64,000 nt of DNA, taken from the NCBI GenBank assembly GCA_003243445.1, contig QFQQ01000003.1, forward strand, positions 1 to 64,000, written 5' to 3'. This DNA comes from Citrobacter freundii (GTDB lineage Bacteria; Bacteroidota; Bacteroidia; Chitinophagales; Chitinophagaceae). Positions 8,261 through 17,862 of this stretch are shown one piece after another. Numbering within the stretch: position 1 is the first letter of the stretch; every line of letters begins with the position of its first letter. The position numbers and the translations under genes were made by a program. The notes beneath the pieces are model-generated. The model saw only the letters and a list, made by a program, of their open reading frames with translations. It made no database searches and was not told the DNA's origin.

Positions 8261-8992
8261 ATGCAGTCGTGCCCGGCCGATATTATTGCTCGTCTTCAAA
8301 AAGAGATCCTTTCACTTCAAGGTCATAAGCCGGTCTCCGGCAGCCTTTCGGTGAGTCCCGGTCTTGCGCCTGTACGCGATGCTTTTCCGGATCAGCAGAT
8401 CCCGCTTTCTACGATCCATGAGTTTATATGTCAGGGCCCTGAATCTTTCTCTACTACGAATGGATTTATCACAGCATTGCTTTCTTCCTTGATGCAGAAA
8501 GGCGGCGCGTCTTTATGGATCAGTTCTTCTCCTAAAACGTTTCCGGCGGCTTTGCCGCTATTCGGCGTTCAACCACACCGGATCATTTTTGTACATATAC
8601 CGAAGGAAAAAGATGTGCTGTGGGCGACGGAAGAAGCGTTGAAGTGTAATGGCCTCGCAGCTGTGATCGCAGAAACAAAGGAGCTGAGCTTTACTGCAAG
8701 CCGCCGGCTGCAACTTGCTGTGGAGAAAAGCCTGGTCACGGGTTTTTTATTAAGACCCAAACCAAAAATGCTTACACCAAACGTTTGCTCTGCAAGATGG
8801 ATAATCACCCCTGTATCAAGCCTACTGCCTGATGGCATGCCCGGCGTTGGTTTTCCAAGATGGAAAGTTGAATTACTGAAAGTCAGGAATGGAAAACCCG
8901 GTCAATGGGAACTTGAATGGAATGGCAGAACGTTTAATCATATTATCAGGCCGCAACAGCAGCCGGAAATGCTGCGCAAAAAAACCGGGTAA
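8261..8992 (+). CDS. imuA: ImuA-like SOS mutagenesis accessory protein
   Basis: This 243-residue protein precedes imuB and dnaE2 in the canonical order. It has a RecA/SulA-like core (IPLSTIHEFICQGPESFSTTNG, then LLSSLMQKGGASLWISSS and the IIFVHIPKEKDVLWATEEAL segment), with the Walker A loop replaced, as is usual for ImuA. The family recruits or organises the error-prone translesion complex. Its stop codon overlaps the start of imuB (TAATG), which indicates tight co-expression. Confidence 0.88.
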   Translation: MQSCPADIIARLQKEILSLQGHKPVSGSLSVSPGLAPVRDAFPDQQIPLSTIHEFICQGPESFSTTNGFITALLSSLMQKGGASLWISSSPKTFPAALPLFGVQPHRIIFVHIPKEKDVLWATEEALKCNGLAAVIAETKELSFTASRRLQLAVEKSLVTGFLLRPKPKMLTPNVCSARWIITPVSSLLPDGMPGVGFPRWKVELLKVRNGKPGQWELEWNGRTFNHIIRPQQQPEMLRKKTG

Positions 8993-10494
8993 TGGCCAGA
9001 CGATTTGTTTCCATATGGTTCCGGTTTTTAAAAACCGATTGGTTTGTTAAACAACACCGCTGCAATCCACAGAAGCCGATTGTTCTTGCCATGCAGGATC
9101 ATGGAAGAAAAGTGATCTGCGATGTAAACGCTGTTGCGGTTTTACAGGGGATCGAACCCGGAATGGTATTGGCAGATGCGCGAGCGATCTATCCGGAATT
9201 GCAGGTGCAGGACGATATACAGGATCTTGCCGATCGTCTGTTGAAAAAAATTGCAGAATGGTGTATCCGTTATTCTCCGTTCGTTGCGATTGATCAGAAT
9301 GACGGTCTTATCATTGAAGCAACGGGTTGTGCACATTTATGGAAAGGTGAAGAAGCTTATTTGAATGACATTATTATTCATTTAAATAAACTGGGTTACC
9401 AGGCTCGCGCTGCTATCGCGGATACAATTGGTACCGCCTGGGCGGTAGCAAGGTTTGGAAATAATGCAACGATCGTTGCGGAAGGAATGCAATCGTCCAT
9501 ACTTGTCACATTGCCTCCGCAGGCATTGCGGCTGGAAAAGGAAAGCCTGGAGTTGTTATACAAACTTGGGTTGCACCGCATTGGTCAATTCATCGGCATG
9601 CCGAGGACCTCATTGAGGCGGCGATTTGGACAACTGATCTTACAAAGGCTTGATCAGGCAACAGGCGCTGAGGAGGAATATCCAGAACCCATTTTCCCAA
9701 TCGAGCCATACCAGGAAAGACTTCCCTGTCTAGAACCGATCTCAACAGCAACCGGGATCGAAATTGCTTTGCAGCAATTGCTGGAAACCGTTTGTGCGCG
9801 TTTACAAAAAGAGCAAAAAGGGTTGAGGTCCGCCACATTCACAGGATACAGGATCGATGGAAAAGTTGTTTCCATTTCTATCGGAACACATCGTGCTTCT
9901 TCAAATGCAAAGCATTTGTTTAAACTATTTGAATTAAAGATTGATTCCATCGAACCGGATCTCGGCATTGAAGTTTTTGTACTTGAAGCAAAAAAAATAG
10001 AAGACGCGCCGGCTTTGCAGGAACAGTTATGGGAGAGTGTGTGCGGACTCGAAAATAATTCGCTTGCGGAACTGATCGATCGTTTGGCCGGTAAGATCGG
10101 TGAGGGTCATATTCATCGTTATCTGCCGGATGAACATTACTGGCCCGAACGATCCATTAAAGCTGCAAAGTCCCTGGAAGAACAACCTGCTACAAAATGG
10201 CGGATGGACCGTCCAAGACCGACACTTCTTTTACCAACACCAGAACCGGTGGAAGTAACGGCCCCGATCCCTGATTATCCGCCGATGCTCTTTCGTTATA
10301 AAGGTATTTTACACAAGATCGTTCGCGCCGATGGCCCTGAAAGAATTGAACAGGAATGGTGGTTGCAGCAGGGGCAGCATCGTGATTATTATTATGTGGA
10401 AGATGAAGAGGGCCGGCGTTATTGGTTATTCCGTCTTGGACATTATGATGCGGAGAAAACATATACATGGTTCATTCATGGATTTTTTGCGTGA
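8992..10494 (+). CDS. imuB: ImuB, inactive Y-family polymerase homologue
   Basis: This 500-residue protein has the Y-family fold with the typical ImuB changes. The first catalytic motif is SIWFRFLKTDWF instead of an Asp-containing strand, and the second is AIDQNDGLIIEATGCAHLW instead of SIDE. It is therefore expected to be catalytically dead and to act as an adaptor linking the sliding clamp and DnaE2. The HhH-like segment LHRIGQFIGMPRTSLRRRFG is around residue 195. The C-terminal tail is the expected partner-binding region. It lies between imuA (overlapping) and dnaE2 (16-bp gap). Confidence 0.92.
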   Translation: MARRFVSIWFRFLKTDWFVKQHRCNPQKPIVLAMQDHGRKVICDVNAVAVLQGIEPGMVLADARAIYPELQVQDDIQDLADRLLKKIAEWCIRYSPFVAIDQNDGLIIEATGCAHLWKGEEAYLNDIIIHLNKLGYQARAAIADTIGTAWAVARFGNNATIVAEGMQSSILVTLPPQALRLEKESLELLYKLGLHRIGQFIGMPRTSLRRRFGQLILQRLDQATGAEEEYPEPIFPIEPYQERLPCLEPISTATGIEIALQQLLETVCARLQKEQKGLRSATFTGYRIDGKVVSISIGTHRASSNAKHLFKLFELKIDSIEPDLGIEVFVLEAKKIEDAPALQEQLWESVCGLENNSLAELIDRLAGKIGEGHIHRYLPDEHYWPERSIKAAKSLEEQPATKWRMDRPRPTLLLPTPEPVEVTAPIPDYPPMLFRYKGILHKIVRADGPERIEQEWWLQQGQHRDYYYVEDEEGRRYWLFRLGHYDAEKTYTWFIHGFFA

Positions 10495-10510
10495 AAAGAA
10501 AAAGTGAGTT

Positions 10511-13500
10511 ATGGATTATACAGAATTACAGGTAACAAGCAATTTCAGTTTCTTACGCGGTGCATCACACCCGGAGGAATTAATATACAGGGCCACAGAA
10601 TTAGGCTATAAAGAAATCGCGATCACAGACAGGAATACGCTTGCGGGTATTGTGCGTGCGCATAGTGCAACAAAAGGAAAAGATATCCGCATTATTCCGG
10701 CTGCACGGCTTGATCTGCTTGATGGTCCGGATCTGCTGGCTTATCCTACAGATATCAATGCCTATTCGTTATTATCTTCTTTATTAACGAAAGGAAATCT
10801 CCGTGCGGAAAAAGGCGAATGTCATTTATATAAAAGAGATGTGTATGAACATTCGAAGGGAATAAAATTTATCGTTATTCCTCCGGTGGACCTGGATGAG
10901 CAATTTGAGCTGGATAATTCTTTTCAGCAAACATTGAAAGAATACAGCCGGTTTTTGAGAAATGATCTTTATCTCGGTTGTTTTCGTTTGTATAACGGCA
11001 ATGATTCAAAACTGCAGTTCCGGCTGGCTGAATTGTCTGCAGAGACAGGCGTTCCCCTGGTTGCCACAAACGATGTGCATTATCATTCGCCGGAGCGGCG
11101 TGAGCTGCAGGATATATTAACGTGTATCAGGGAAAAATGCACAATACATACAGCAGGCTTTCGATTGCATCCGAATGCTGAAAGATTTTTGAAGCCATCG
11201 GAAGAAATGAAGCGGCTGTTCCGTCATTATCCGGATGCCATACGACGGACAAAAGAGATAGCAGATGCCTGCAGGTTTTCCTTGAATGAATTAAAGTATG
11301 AATATCCTGAGGAAATTACGACAGGGGGCCGGTCTCCGCAGGCAGAGCTGAGTCGTCTTGCATGGGAAGGTGCTCAGGAGAAATTTAAAGATGGTATTCC
11401 TCAAAAAACACAGAACGCCATTAATTATGAACTGAAATTCATTGAAGAGATGAATTATGCCGCGTACTTTTTGACGGTATATGATATTGTTCGTTTTGCA
11501 AGATCAAAGAATATCCTTTGCCAGGGTCGTGGTTCGGCGGCTAATTCTACGGTTTGCTTTTGTCTTGGTATCACCTCTGTTAATCCTGAAAAATTCGATC
11601 TTTTATTTGAGCGGTTTATTTCTTCTGCGAGAAACGAGCCGCCGGATATAGATGTGGATTTTGAGCATGAACGTCGTGAAGAGGTGATACAATATATCTA
11701 TGAAAAATATGGCCGGGACCGGGCCGGTATTGTTGCAACGGTAACGCAGCAGCATCAGAAAGGTGCGATCCGTGATGTTGGAAAAGCGATGGGGCTTTCG
11801 GTGGATACGATCAATCGTTTATCAGGTGCGATCTGGGAGTTTACGGACGAATGGTTTGAGGGAAAACGGATCAGGGAGCAGGGGCTGAATCCCGGAGATA
11901 AGCACCTGCTGAAAGTGTTACAGCTTACACGTGAGTATATGGGTTTTCCAAGGCAATTGGGCCAGCATACCGGCGGCTTTGTTATCACGCAGGGAAAACT
12001 TCACAACCTCTGCCCTATCCTAAATGCGCGGATGGAAAACAGGACCTGCATTGAATGGAACAAGGACGATATCGATACGCTTGGTTTTTTAAAGATCGAT
12101 GTATTGGCGCTTGGAATGTTAACCTGTATCCGGAAAGCTTTTGATAAGGCAAAACAGCATTACAACCTGGATCTTACATTGGACAATGTGGAGCAGGACA
12201 GGCCGGAGGTATACGAAATGATCTCCCGTGCGGATACGATCGGTGTGTTCCAGATAGAGAGCCGTGCACAGCAGTCCATGTTGCCAAGACTAAGACCAAC
12301 CTGTTTTTATGACCTGGTAATTGAAGTGGCGATCGTGCGGCCGGGGCCGATACAGGGCGATATGGTGCATCCGTATTTGCGTCGAAGAAATGGAGAGGAT
12401 ACGGTTGATTATCCTTCAAAAGAATTAGAAGATATTTTATTAAAAACGCTGGGTGTTCCTCTTTTCCAGGAGCAGGCGATGAAGATCGCCATTGTTGCTG
12501 CAGGCTTTACGCCGGGTGAAGCGGATGAGCTGCGTCGAAGTATGGCCACATTCAAGGCGCATGGGCAGGTTTCAAAGTTTCATGAAAAACTGATCACGGG
12601 AATGACAAGCCGTGGTTATGAAAAAGAATATGCAGAGCGGGTATTCCGGCAACTGGAGGGTTTTGGTAGTTATGGTTTTCCGGAAAGTCATGCTGCAAGT
12701 TTTGCTTTGTTGGTTTATGTTTCGTCATGGATCAAATGTTTCTATCCGGATGTGTTTGCCTGTGCTTTGTTGAACAGTATGCCAATGGGGTTTTATCAGC
12801 CGGCGCAAATCGTAATCGATGCGCAGAGGCATGATGTTATTGTAAGACCTGTTGATGTGAATTATTCCGATTGGGATAATACGCTGGAAGAAAAGGAGGG
12901 AAAGTATCATGCGTTGCGTCTTGGTTTCCGCCAGGTAAAAGGTTTGAAACAGGAAGAGATGAACATGCTTGTTGCTATACGGAAAACGCCTTTCACACAT
13001 ATAGATCAATTACGGGATGCCGGTGTTTCAAACGCAGCAATGGAAAAGCTGGCGGATGCGGATGCTTTTCGGAGCATTGGTCTTGACAGGCGGCAGGCTC
13101 TTTGGGAGGCATCAACGAAAGACCGGCCGGAGGCATTATTTAAAGGTCAGCGTTCTGCTGAAAAAGGCGGACAGGCTGCTTTGCCAACAATGCAATTGTC
13201 GGAACACGTGGTACATGATTATGCAAGCGTAGGTCTTTCTTTAAAATCACACCCGGTAAGTTTTGTCAGGGAAAAATTAGCGCTTTTGCATATTCTTCCG
13301 ACGGATGATCTGAAGCATGGTAAGAATGGGCAGATGGTGAAGGTTGCAGGTCTTGTTCTGGTTCGTCAGCGGCCGGGCACAGCAGGAGGTGTTTGCTTTA
13401 TGACGATTGAAGATGAAACGGGTGTTGCTAATGCAGTCATCTTTGAAAGTTTGTTTGAAAAATTCAGGAAGGAAATATTACAATCGAAATTGATCATGAT

Positions 13501-13729
13501 CGAAGGTCGGTTGCAGATAGAAGGCGAAGTGATACATGTGATCGTACGGAGCTGTTATAATTTATCAAAGCTCCTGCGCCGGTTAACGCCACAATTAGAG
13601 GAAGAGCCTGCTGTGCTTACATTATCACGGGCAGATGAAAAAACAATTCCTCCCGGTCAAAATAAACGATCACAGGTAAGAAAAGCCGAAGATGAAAGTG
13701 TTTTTCATGGTGGCAGAAACTTTAGATAA
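10511..13729 (+). CDS. dnaE2: Error-prone DNA polymerase III alpha subunit DnaE2
   Basis: This 1072-residue C-family polymerase has an N-terminal PHP domain (YTELQVTSNFSFLRGASHPEEL), a polymerase core with the metal-binding motif PPDIDVDFEHERR (about residue 378), GRGSAANS, helix-hairpin-helix sequences near 790-850, and a C-terminal OB fold (VKVAGLVLVRQRPGTAGGVCFMTIEDE). The length and the missing clamp-binding extension match DnaE2, not the replicative DnaE1. It carries out translesion synthesis with ImuA/ImuB under DNA damage. It is the last gene of the cassette; an inverted-repeat element starts right after the stop codon. Confidence 0.95.
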   Translation: MDYTELQVTSNFSFLRGASHPEELIYRATELGYKEIAITDRNTLAGIVRAHSATKGKDIRIIPAARLDLLDGPDLLAYPTDINAYSLLSSLLTKGNLRAEKGECHLYKRDVYEHSKGIKFIVIPPVDLDEQFELDNSFQQTLKEYSRFLRNDLYLGCFRLYNGNDSKLQFRLAELSAETGVPLVATNDVHYHSPERRELQDILTCIREKCTIHTAGFRLHPNAERFLKPSEEMKRLFRHYPDAIRRTKEIADACRFSLNELKYEYPEEITTGGRSPQAELSRLAWEGAQEKFKDGIPQKTQNAINYELKFIEEMNYAAYFLTVYDIVRFARSKNILCQGRGSAANSTVCFCLGITSVNPEKFDLLFERFISSARNEPPDIDVDFEHERREEVIQYIYEKYGRDRAGIVATVTQQHQKGAIRDVGKAMGLSVDTINRLSGAIWEFTDEWFEGKRIREQGLNPGDKHLLKVLQLTREYMGFPRQLGQHTGGFVITQGKLHNLCPILNARMENRTCIEWNKDDIDTLGFLKIDVLALGMLTCIRKAFDKAKQHYNLDLTLDNVEQDRPEVYEMISRADTIGVFQIESRAQQSMLPRLRPTCFYDLVIEVAIVRPGPIQGDMVHPYLRRRNGEDTVDYPSKELEDILLKTLGVPLFQEQAMKIAIVAAGFTPGEADELRRSMATFKAHGQVSKFHEKLITGMTSRGYEKEYAERVFRQLEGFGSYGFPESHAASFALLVYVSSWIKCFYPDVFACALLNSMPMGFYQPAQIVIDAQRHDVIVRPVDVNYSDWDNTLEEKEGKYHALRLGFRQVKGLKQEEMNMLVAIRKTPFTHIDQLRDAGVSNAAMEKLADADAFRSIGLDRRQALWEASTKDRPEALFKGQRSAEKGGQAALPTMQLSEHVVHDYASVGLSLKSHPVSFVREKLALLHILPTDDLKHGKNGQMVKVAGLVLVRQRPGTAGGVCFMTIEDETGVANAVIFESLFEKFRKEILQSKLIMIEGRLQIEGEVIHVIVRSCYNLSKLLRRLTPQLEEEPAVLTLSRADEKTIPPGQNKRSQVRKAEDESVFHGGRNFR

Positions 13730-13730
13730 C

Positions 13731-13962
13731 CCAACTTCCTAGCTATAGCCCTACAGTCGTTCGATGGCCGATGACCGATGGCCGATGACCGATGGCCGAT
13801 GACCGATGGCCGATGGTCGATTTCCTCCCTTTTAGCTGAAGATCCTTCATCTTGTCGACCATTTCATCGCTCTATTACCGGGTTATGTTCCTCCTATGGC
13901 GTTAAGTCGACCATCGAGCATCGGCCATCGAACGACTATAGGGTAATAGCTAGCATGTTGGA
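13731..13962. repeat. Inverted-repeat element with a 14-bp tandem repeat
   Basis: The left arm (13741-13773) and right arm (13919-13951) match as inverted repeats over about 33 bp with few mismatches, and CCAAC/GTTGG at the outer ends extend the symmetry. Inside the left part, GATGGCCGATGACC occurs four times in tandem (13763, 13777, 13791, 13805; the last copy has changed ends). The element fills the dnaE2-AlkB gap and encodes nothing credible. It looks like a BIME/MITE-type element. Confidence 0.85.
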
Positions 13963-13989
13963 TTAGATAATACAATTAAAACAGAGATT

Positions 13990-14604
13990 ATGATGACGCT
14001 TTTTGACGATACACAATTATTCAATTCCGGAGAGCTTCGCATCCGTGAGTTCGATATTCCTGATGCGGAGTTGACGCTATGGGAACACTTTATTGAACGC
14101 GGTCAGGCGGATGAATTTTACCATACCATTCTTGCGGAAACACCGTGGAAGCAGGAGGAGATCACTGTATATGATAAAACGCATTTGACGCCGAGGATGT
14201 GTGTATGGTATGGCAAGAATCGTGATCCGTTAAAACCCGTGCGGCCATTGACGCCCACGCTGGAATTGATCAGGCAGAAAGTAGAAGCAACGTGTAGTGT
14301 ACAGTTTACCAGCGTATTGGTGAATTTGTATCGTAATGGAAAGGATGGTGTGGGCTGGCATCGTGATCATGACCGTGAGTTGGGACCGAAACCGGTTGTT
14401 GCTTCCGTTAGTTTTGGAGAAACGAGACCATTTGAGATCCGGCATAAGTACAGAAAGGAACTGGATAAGATCCGCATTCCGTTGAATCATGGAAGTTTTT
14501 TGCTGATGGCGGGAACGATGCAGCATTTTTGGGAACACCAGATCCCGAAAACGGCGAAAGAGATAAAGCCGAGAATAAACCTGACATTCCGGATTGTATA
14601 TTGA
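13990..14604 (+). CDS. AlkB-type 2-oxoglutarate/Fe(II) dioxygenase
   Basis: This 204-residue protein has the AlkB hallmarks. The first iron-binding motif is HRDHD (about residue 124), the distal His is in QHFWEHQIP (about 177), and the 2OG-binding arginines are in RINLTFR. A substrate-recognition lid with RMCVWYG lies before the jelly roll. The family repairs alkylated bases in DNA or RNA by oxidative demethylation. Its location just after the imuA-imuB-dnaE2 cassette fits a DNA-damage role, although an inverted-repeat element separates it from dnaE2 and it may have its own promoter. Confidence 0.9.
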   Translation: MMTLFDDTQLFNSGELRIREFDIPDAELTLWEHFIERGQADEFYHTILAETPWKQEEITVYDKTHLTPRMCVWYGKNRDPLKPVRPLTPTLELIRQKVEATCSVQFTSVLVNLYRNGKDGVGWHRDHDRELGPKPVVASVSFGETRPFEIRHKYRKELDKIRIPLNHGSFLLMAGTMQHFWEHQIPKTAKEIKPRINLTFRIVY

Positions 14605-14700
14605 ATTGAATGGTATTTTAAGTGCATTAATTTGTTTAAGAGTCGGCACGGATGGTCCTGGAGATTGAAAGAAGTGTCTTCTTCAATACTCGTATAAGAA

Positions 14701-14956
14701 CCTCCTTCGATCCGCTACGGCGTAGGTATCCCGCAGATTTCGCAGATTTTATCCTAACTACTATTGAAATAGCAATTAATAAAGTTAAATCTCCATATCG
14801 GATCCGCAGATCACGCAGATGACACGCTGTTATCAGAGAGCAATCTGCGAAATCTGCGCATCTGATAACAATCTGCACACATTGTAAAAACATTTCAATA
14901 ATAGTAAGGACAAAATCTGCGAAATCTGCGGGATACTTACGCCGAAGCGAAGGAGG
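14701..14956. repeat. Long inverted repeat with ATCTGCGAAATCTGCG words
   Basis: The left arm (14701-14770) and right arm (14892-14956) are inverted copies of about 65-70 bp, sharing CCTCCTTCG, GTATCCCGCAGATTTCGCAG and CTATTGAAAT with a 5-bp length difference. The central 121 nt carries a further perfect 10-bp inverted pair, TGTTATCAGA (14828-14837) and TCTGATAACA (14861-14870), and more CGCAGAT words. No ORF is credible. It occupies the convergent gap between the AlkB-type gene and the PspC gene. Confidence 0.85.
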
Positions 14957-15032
14957 ACTTTTACTCCAAACCACCAAAGAAGCCATATCCGCATCCGATC
15001 AAACCACTCCACAGCGTCTTTCTACGCAAAAA

Positions 15033-15056
15033 ATAGAAAAGCCCCGTGAACGGGGC
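15033..15056 (-). terminator. Terminator for the PspC gene
   Basis: The hairpin GGCCCCGTTCACGGGGCTTTT reads on the minus strand and is followed by a T-rich run (TATTTTTTG). Confidence 0.7.
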
Positions 15057-15150
15057 CTTTGTATGTCGCCTGCGCGACTTTCAACTTCAACCAAGTTCTG
15101 ATAATCTGACGCAACCGCCTGGTTCCGGTTACAGTTTAGGGTCTATTTTT

Positions 15151-17388
15151 TTATATCCATTTAACTAAAGGCAACACACCTGAGGGAGATCCGAGGCCTG
15201 CGTCGCTTTTATTGTCGAGCTTTTCCTCTGTAGAAGCACTCGGTTGAGCGCGTTTTTGTTTTTCCTCCAGTTCACGGATGCGTTTCTCGCTTTCATCCCT
15301 CTTGCGTTTTTCTTCCTGGATGATCTGCTGCAACTCGATAGAATCCTGTTGCGCACTGTTATAACGGTAGTCGCCGGTCCGCTTATTGCGATCATTAGGT
15401 TCGCGTTCCTCATCATTGTAGCGGTCTCCTGTGGAAGAAGCCTTCCGGCCGGACAGGTCTTTCAAACCGTCCTGAGTCATCACATAATCAGTGTTTGTGG
15501 TGTAATTAAATCCATAGTCGTCATCGATCCTGAAATTATTGAGATACCGGTTTTTATTTCTTCTGATCGTGAAACGTGTTGGGTTCAGCTTTTCCCTGAT
15601 CGATCTGTCAAAGCGGATTTTCTTCCCTACAGGAACCTGAATTTCCACTTCAACCTGCTGGAACCTGAATTTGCTTTCCTTACTGATCGCGTATCCGTTT
15701 CCAAGATTCAATACACTGTCTTTAAAGCTCATATGGTATTGCATATTATTGGCCCGGCTCCTCGCATCCTCTGTATCTCTTCCGTAAGAGACCTTTCTTT
15801 CAATCACATGAAAGGCACTGTCGTCGCTTTTTACCACATTGAATCGCAGGGTTGACATTTTCAATGTATCATCAGAAAGATCCCAGCCATCACCATCGTC
15901 ATTCAACCAACCAAAACTTCCATTGTATTCAAGTGCGGGTTCTTTTACTGTCACGATCATTTTACCGTTTGTTGGTTGGGAAGACAAATCGATCGTACGA
16001 TCCACATGCTGCTCCACTGCAAAATCGCGGGTGATTCCTGAAACAAGCAGTATCGCGCAAACCCAGCCGATCGTCCAGAGGAAACCGAATGTCCAACCCA
16101 GATAACTGTTTCTTGAACGAACACCGATGATGCGGCGGATCACCCAGGTGATAAAGCCGATCAGGGGCACGATCAGGAAGAACACCAGTGTTCCGATAGC
16201 CAATGCGCTTTGTGTATTGCTGATCCAAAGGAAATGTGTGATAGGCCACCAGGCTACACCGCCGAACAACAGCGCGAGCAATCCTGCAAACAGCGCAAAA
16301 GCAATCGATCCGAAAATGAACAGGAAGAAGGCTTTGAACAACACGCCGATCATGTGGCCGATACCCTGGCTGCTACGACGGGCTGTTTCATTTACTTCAG
16401 TGCCGAATGCTTTTCCTCTTGTATTGGCAAACTCTTTCGCACGGTTGCTGAAGCTTTGCGCAGATTCTTTCACCTCTTCTGTCCAGCTTTTTACTCTTTC
16501 TTTTACGCCATCCATTTCCTGGCGCACATTATCGCGGATCCGGTTCACGTCAACTCTTTCTCCGCGCATTTCCATCTTTTCATAATTCGTTTTTGCCTCT
16601 GGCAAAACCATCCACAGTACGATATAGATCAATGTCAGCGTACCGTTCAATGAGCCGAAAACGATGTTGGGAAATACATCAAAATGATGGTTCCAGCTAA
16701 AGCCGCTGAAAATGCCTAATAAAATGTTCAGCGCGAGCGGAGCAAGAAAGATCAGGCGGATCAGCCATGTTTCTTTATTGAAGTATGCAGCAAGACCGCC
16801 GGCAACACCTCCTACTACTTTATCATCAGGGTTACGGTAAAGCCTTTTACCGGAAAACCCTTCAAGGTCCTTGGTAGGAAGCACCATCCAGAGAATGATA
16901 TAGATCAGGAAGCCAACACCAAATCCGCCGAGGGTAATGATCGCGAACAGGATTCTGACGATGGAAGGGTCGACATTCATGTAAGCCGCAAGACCGCTAC
17001 AAACACCGCCGATCAGCTTGTCACTTGTATCGCGATAAAGGCGATTACGGTAGGATTTGTTCGCACCGGTATAAGAAGAAGATTGCTGATATGAATTGCC
17101 AGACTTAGTGTTCTCTGTTTCTGTTTCATCACCGAAATCTTCAGGTCTTCCCATGATGCGGATGATCTCGTCGATGTCGCTATCAGTTACGCAATTAGCA
17201 CCTTTACGGATCTTATCATTCATCAGCTCGGCAATACGGCTTTCAATATCGTTAATGATCTCGTCACGCCCTTCCTCGTGAGCAAAATGACGACGCAGGC
17301 TTTCAATATAACCTTGCAGCTTCTCGTAGGCCGAGTCTTCGATAGGTATTACCCTGCCGCTAAGGTTTATGTTAATGATCTTTTTCAT
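15151..17388 (-). CDS. PspC-domain membrane protein with two PspC repeats
   Basis: The 745-residue protein has an N-terminal helical HAAS-like region (about 1-90), then two PspC domains: YRDTSDKLIGGVCSGLAAYMN (about 120) and YRNPDDKVVGGVAGGLAAYFN (about 185). Each is followed by membrane helices ending in ILWMVLP/VLWMVLP. A Lys/Glu-rich coiled-coil linker, three or more further membrane helices (about 350-460), a beta-rich domain, and a charged C-terminal coiled coil (about 680-720) complete it. PspC proteins sense or stabilise the inner membrane under stress. It is encoded right after a PadR regulator, a pairing common in Bacteroidota, so PadR probably controls it. The exact function is unknown. 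Confidence 0.9.
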   Translation of the reverse strand: MKKIININLSGRVIPIEDSAYEKLQGYIESLRRHFAHEEGRDEIINDIESRIAELMNDKIRKGANCVTDSDIDEIIRIMGRPEDFGDETETENTKSGNSYQQSSSYTGANKSYRNRLYRDTSDKLIGGVCSGLAAYMNVDPSIVRILFAIITLGGFGVGFLIYIILWMVLPTKDLEGFSGKRLYRNPDDKVVGGVAGGLAAYFNKETWLIRLIFLAPLALNILLGIFSGFSWNHHFDVFPNIVFGSLNGTLTLIYIVLWMVLPEAKTNYEKMEMRGERVDVNRIRDNVRQEMDGVKERVKSWTEEVKESAQSFSNRAKEFANTRGKAFGTEVNETARRSSQGIGHMIGVLFKAFFLFIFGSIAFALFAGLLALLFGGVAWWPITHFLWISNTQSALAIGTLVFFLIVPLIGFITWVIRRIIGVRSRNSYLGWTFGFLWTIGWVCAILLVSGITRDFAVEQHVDRTIDLSSQPTNGKMIVTVKEPALEYNGSFGWLNDDGDGWDLSDDTLKMSTLRFNVVKSDDSAFHVIERKVSYGRDTEDARSRANNMQYHMSFKDSVLNLGNGYAISKESKFRFQQVEVEIQVPVGKKIRFDRSIREKLNPTRFTIRRNKNRYLNNFRIDDDYGFNYTTNTDYVMTQDGLKDLSGRKASSTGDRYNDEEREPNDRNKRTGDYRYNSAQQDSIELQQIIQEEKRKRDESEKRIRELEEKQKRAQPSASTEEKLDNKSDAGLGSPSGVLPLVKWI

Positions 17389-17418
17389 GACAAATATTTT
17401 GGGTTGAAGCGATGTTTG

Positions 17419-17769
17419 TTATGGTTGGTTAAGGGGCTTATCGTTCTTGTTTGCGAGAGCATTCACGCCGTTTGATAGTTCATTCCATGTTTGCTCAAGC
17501 TCTTTGTAAAAATTTTCACCTTTTTCTGTCAGCGAAAAGTATTTGCGGGGCGGTCCGGAATTGCTTTCGACCCAACGGTAGGTAAGCATATCCGCATTTT
17601 TGAGGCGGGTGAGCAGCGGGTAAAGGGTACCTTCCAGGATCTGAAGATTTGCCGCCCTCATTTCCTCCACGATATCGCTGGGGTAGGCCTCACCCCGGCG
17701 GATGATGGAGAGAATGCAAAACTCCAAAATCCCCTTCCGCATCTGGCTCTGTGTGTTCTCAATATTCAT
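17419..17769 (-). CDS. PadR family transcriptional regulator
   Basis: About 116 residues from the ATG at 17769 (MNIENTQSQMRKG); an upstream in-frame start would add an unusual N-terminus and is not supported by the promoter position. The winged-helix core reads ILEFCILSIIRRGEAYPSDIVEEM, then the recognition segment ILEGTLYPLLTRLKNADML and the wing SGPPRKYFSLTEKG. It should repress the downstream PspC gene with a 30-bp gap. The promoter and operator-like palindrome upstream suggest autoregulation. Confidence 0.9.
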   Translation of the reverse strand: MNIENTQSQMRKGILEFCILSIIRRGEAYPSDIVEEMRAANLQILEGTLYPLLTRLKNADMLTYRWVESNSGPPRKYFSLTEKGENFYKELEQTWNELSNGVNALANKNDKPLNQP

Positions 17770-17831
17770 AAACTCTTTTTTGTGGAGGGGGCCAGGATAA
17801 GGTTTGTGCCCCTTAATCTCCGATTGTAGAT

Positions 17832-17862
17832 CAAAGATAGGGTGATATTTGGTACTATGCAA
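17832..17862 (-). promoter_or_regulatory. Bacteroidota-type promoter for padR-pspC
   Basis: On the minus strand the -7 element TATCTTTG (17832-17839) lies 20 bp from a TTG at 17860-17862. This fits the TTTG-N19-TAnnTTTG consensus within one position. The predicted start leaves a leader of about 60 nt before padR. Confidence 0.6.

Noticed and set aside
13778..13966. ORF of 62 residues in the element after dnaE2
   Set aside because: It begins with a run of repeated WP and DGR words produced by the 14-mers and has no protein-like character.
14636..14986. Minus-strand ORF of 116 residues between alkB-type gene and PspC
   Set aside because: It reads through both arms of the inverted repeat; the amino acid sequence is repetitive and shows no family.
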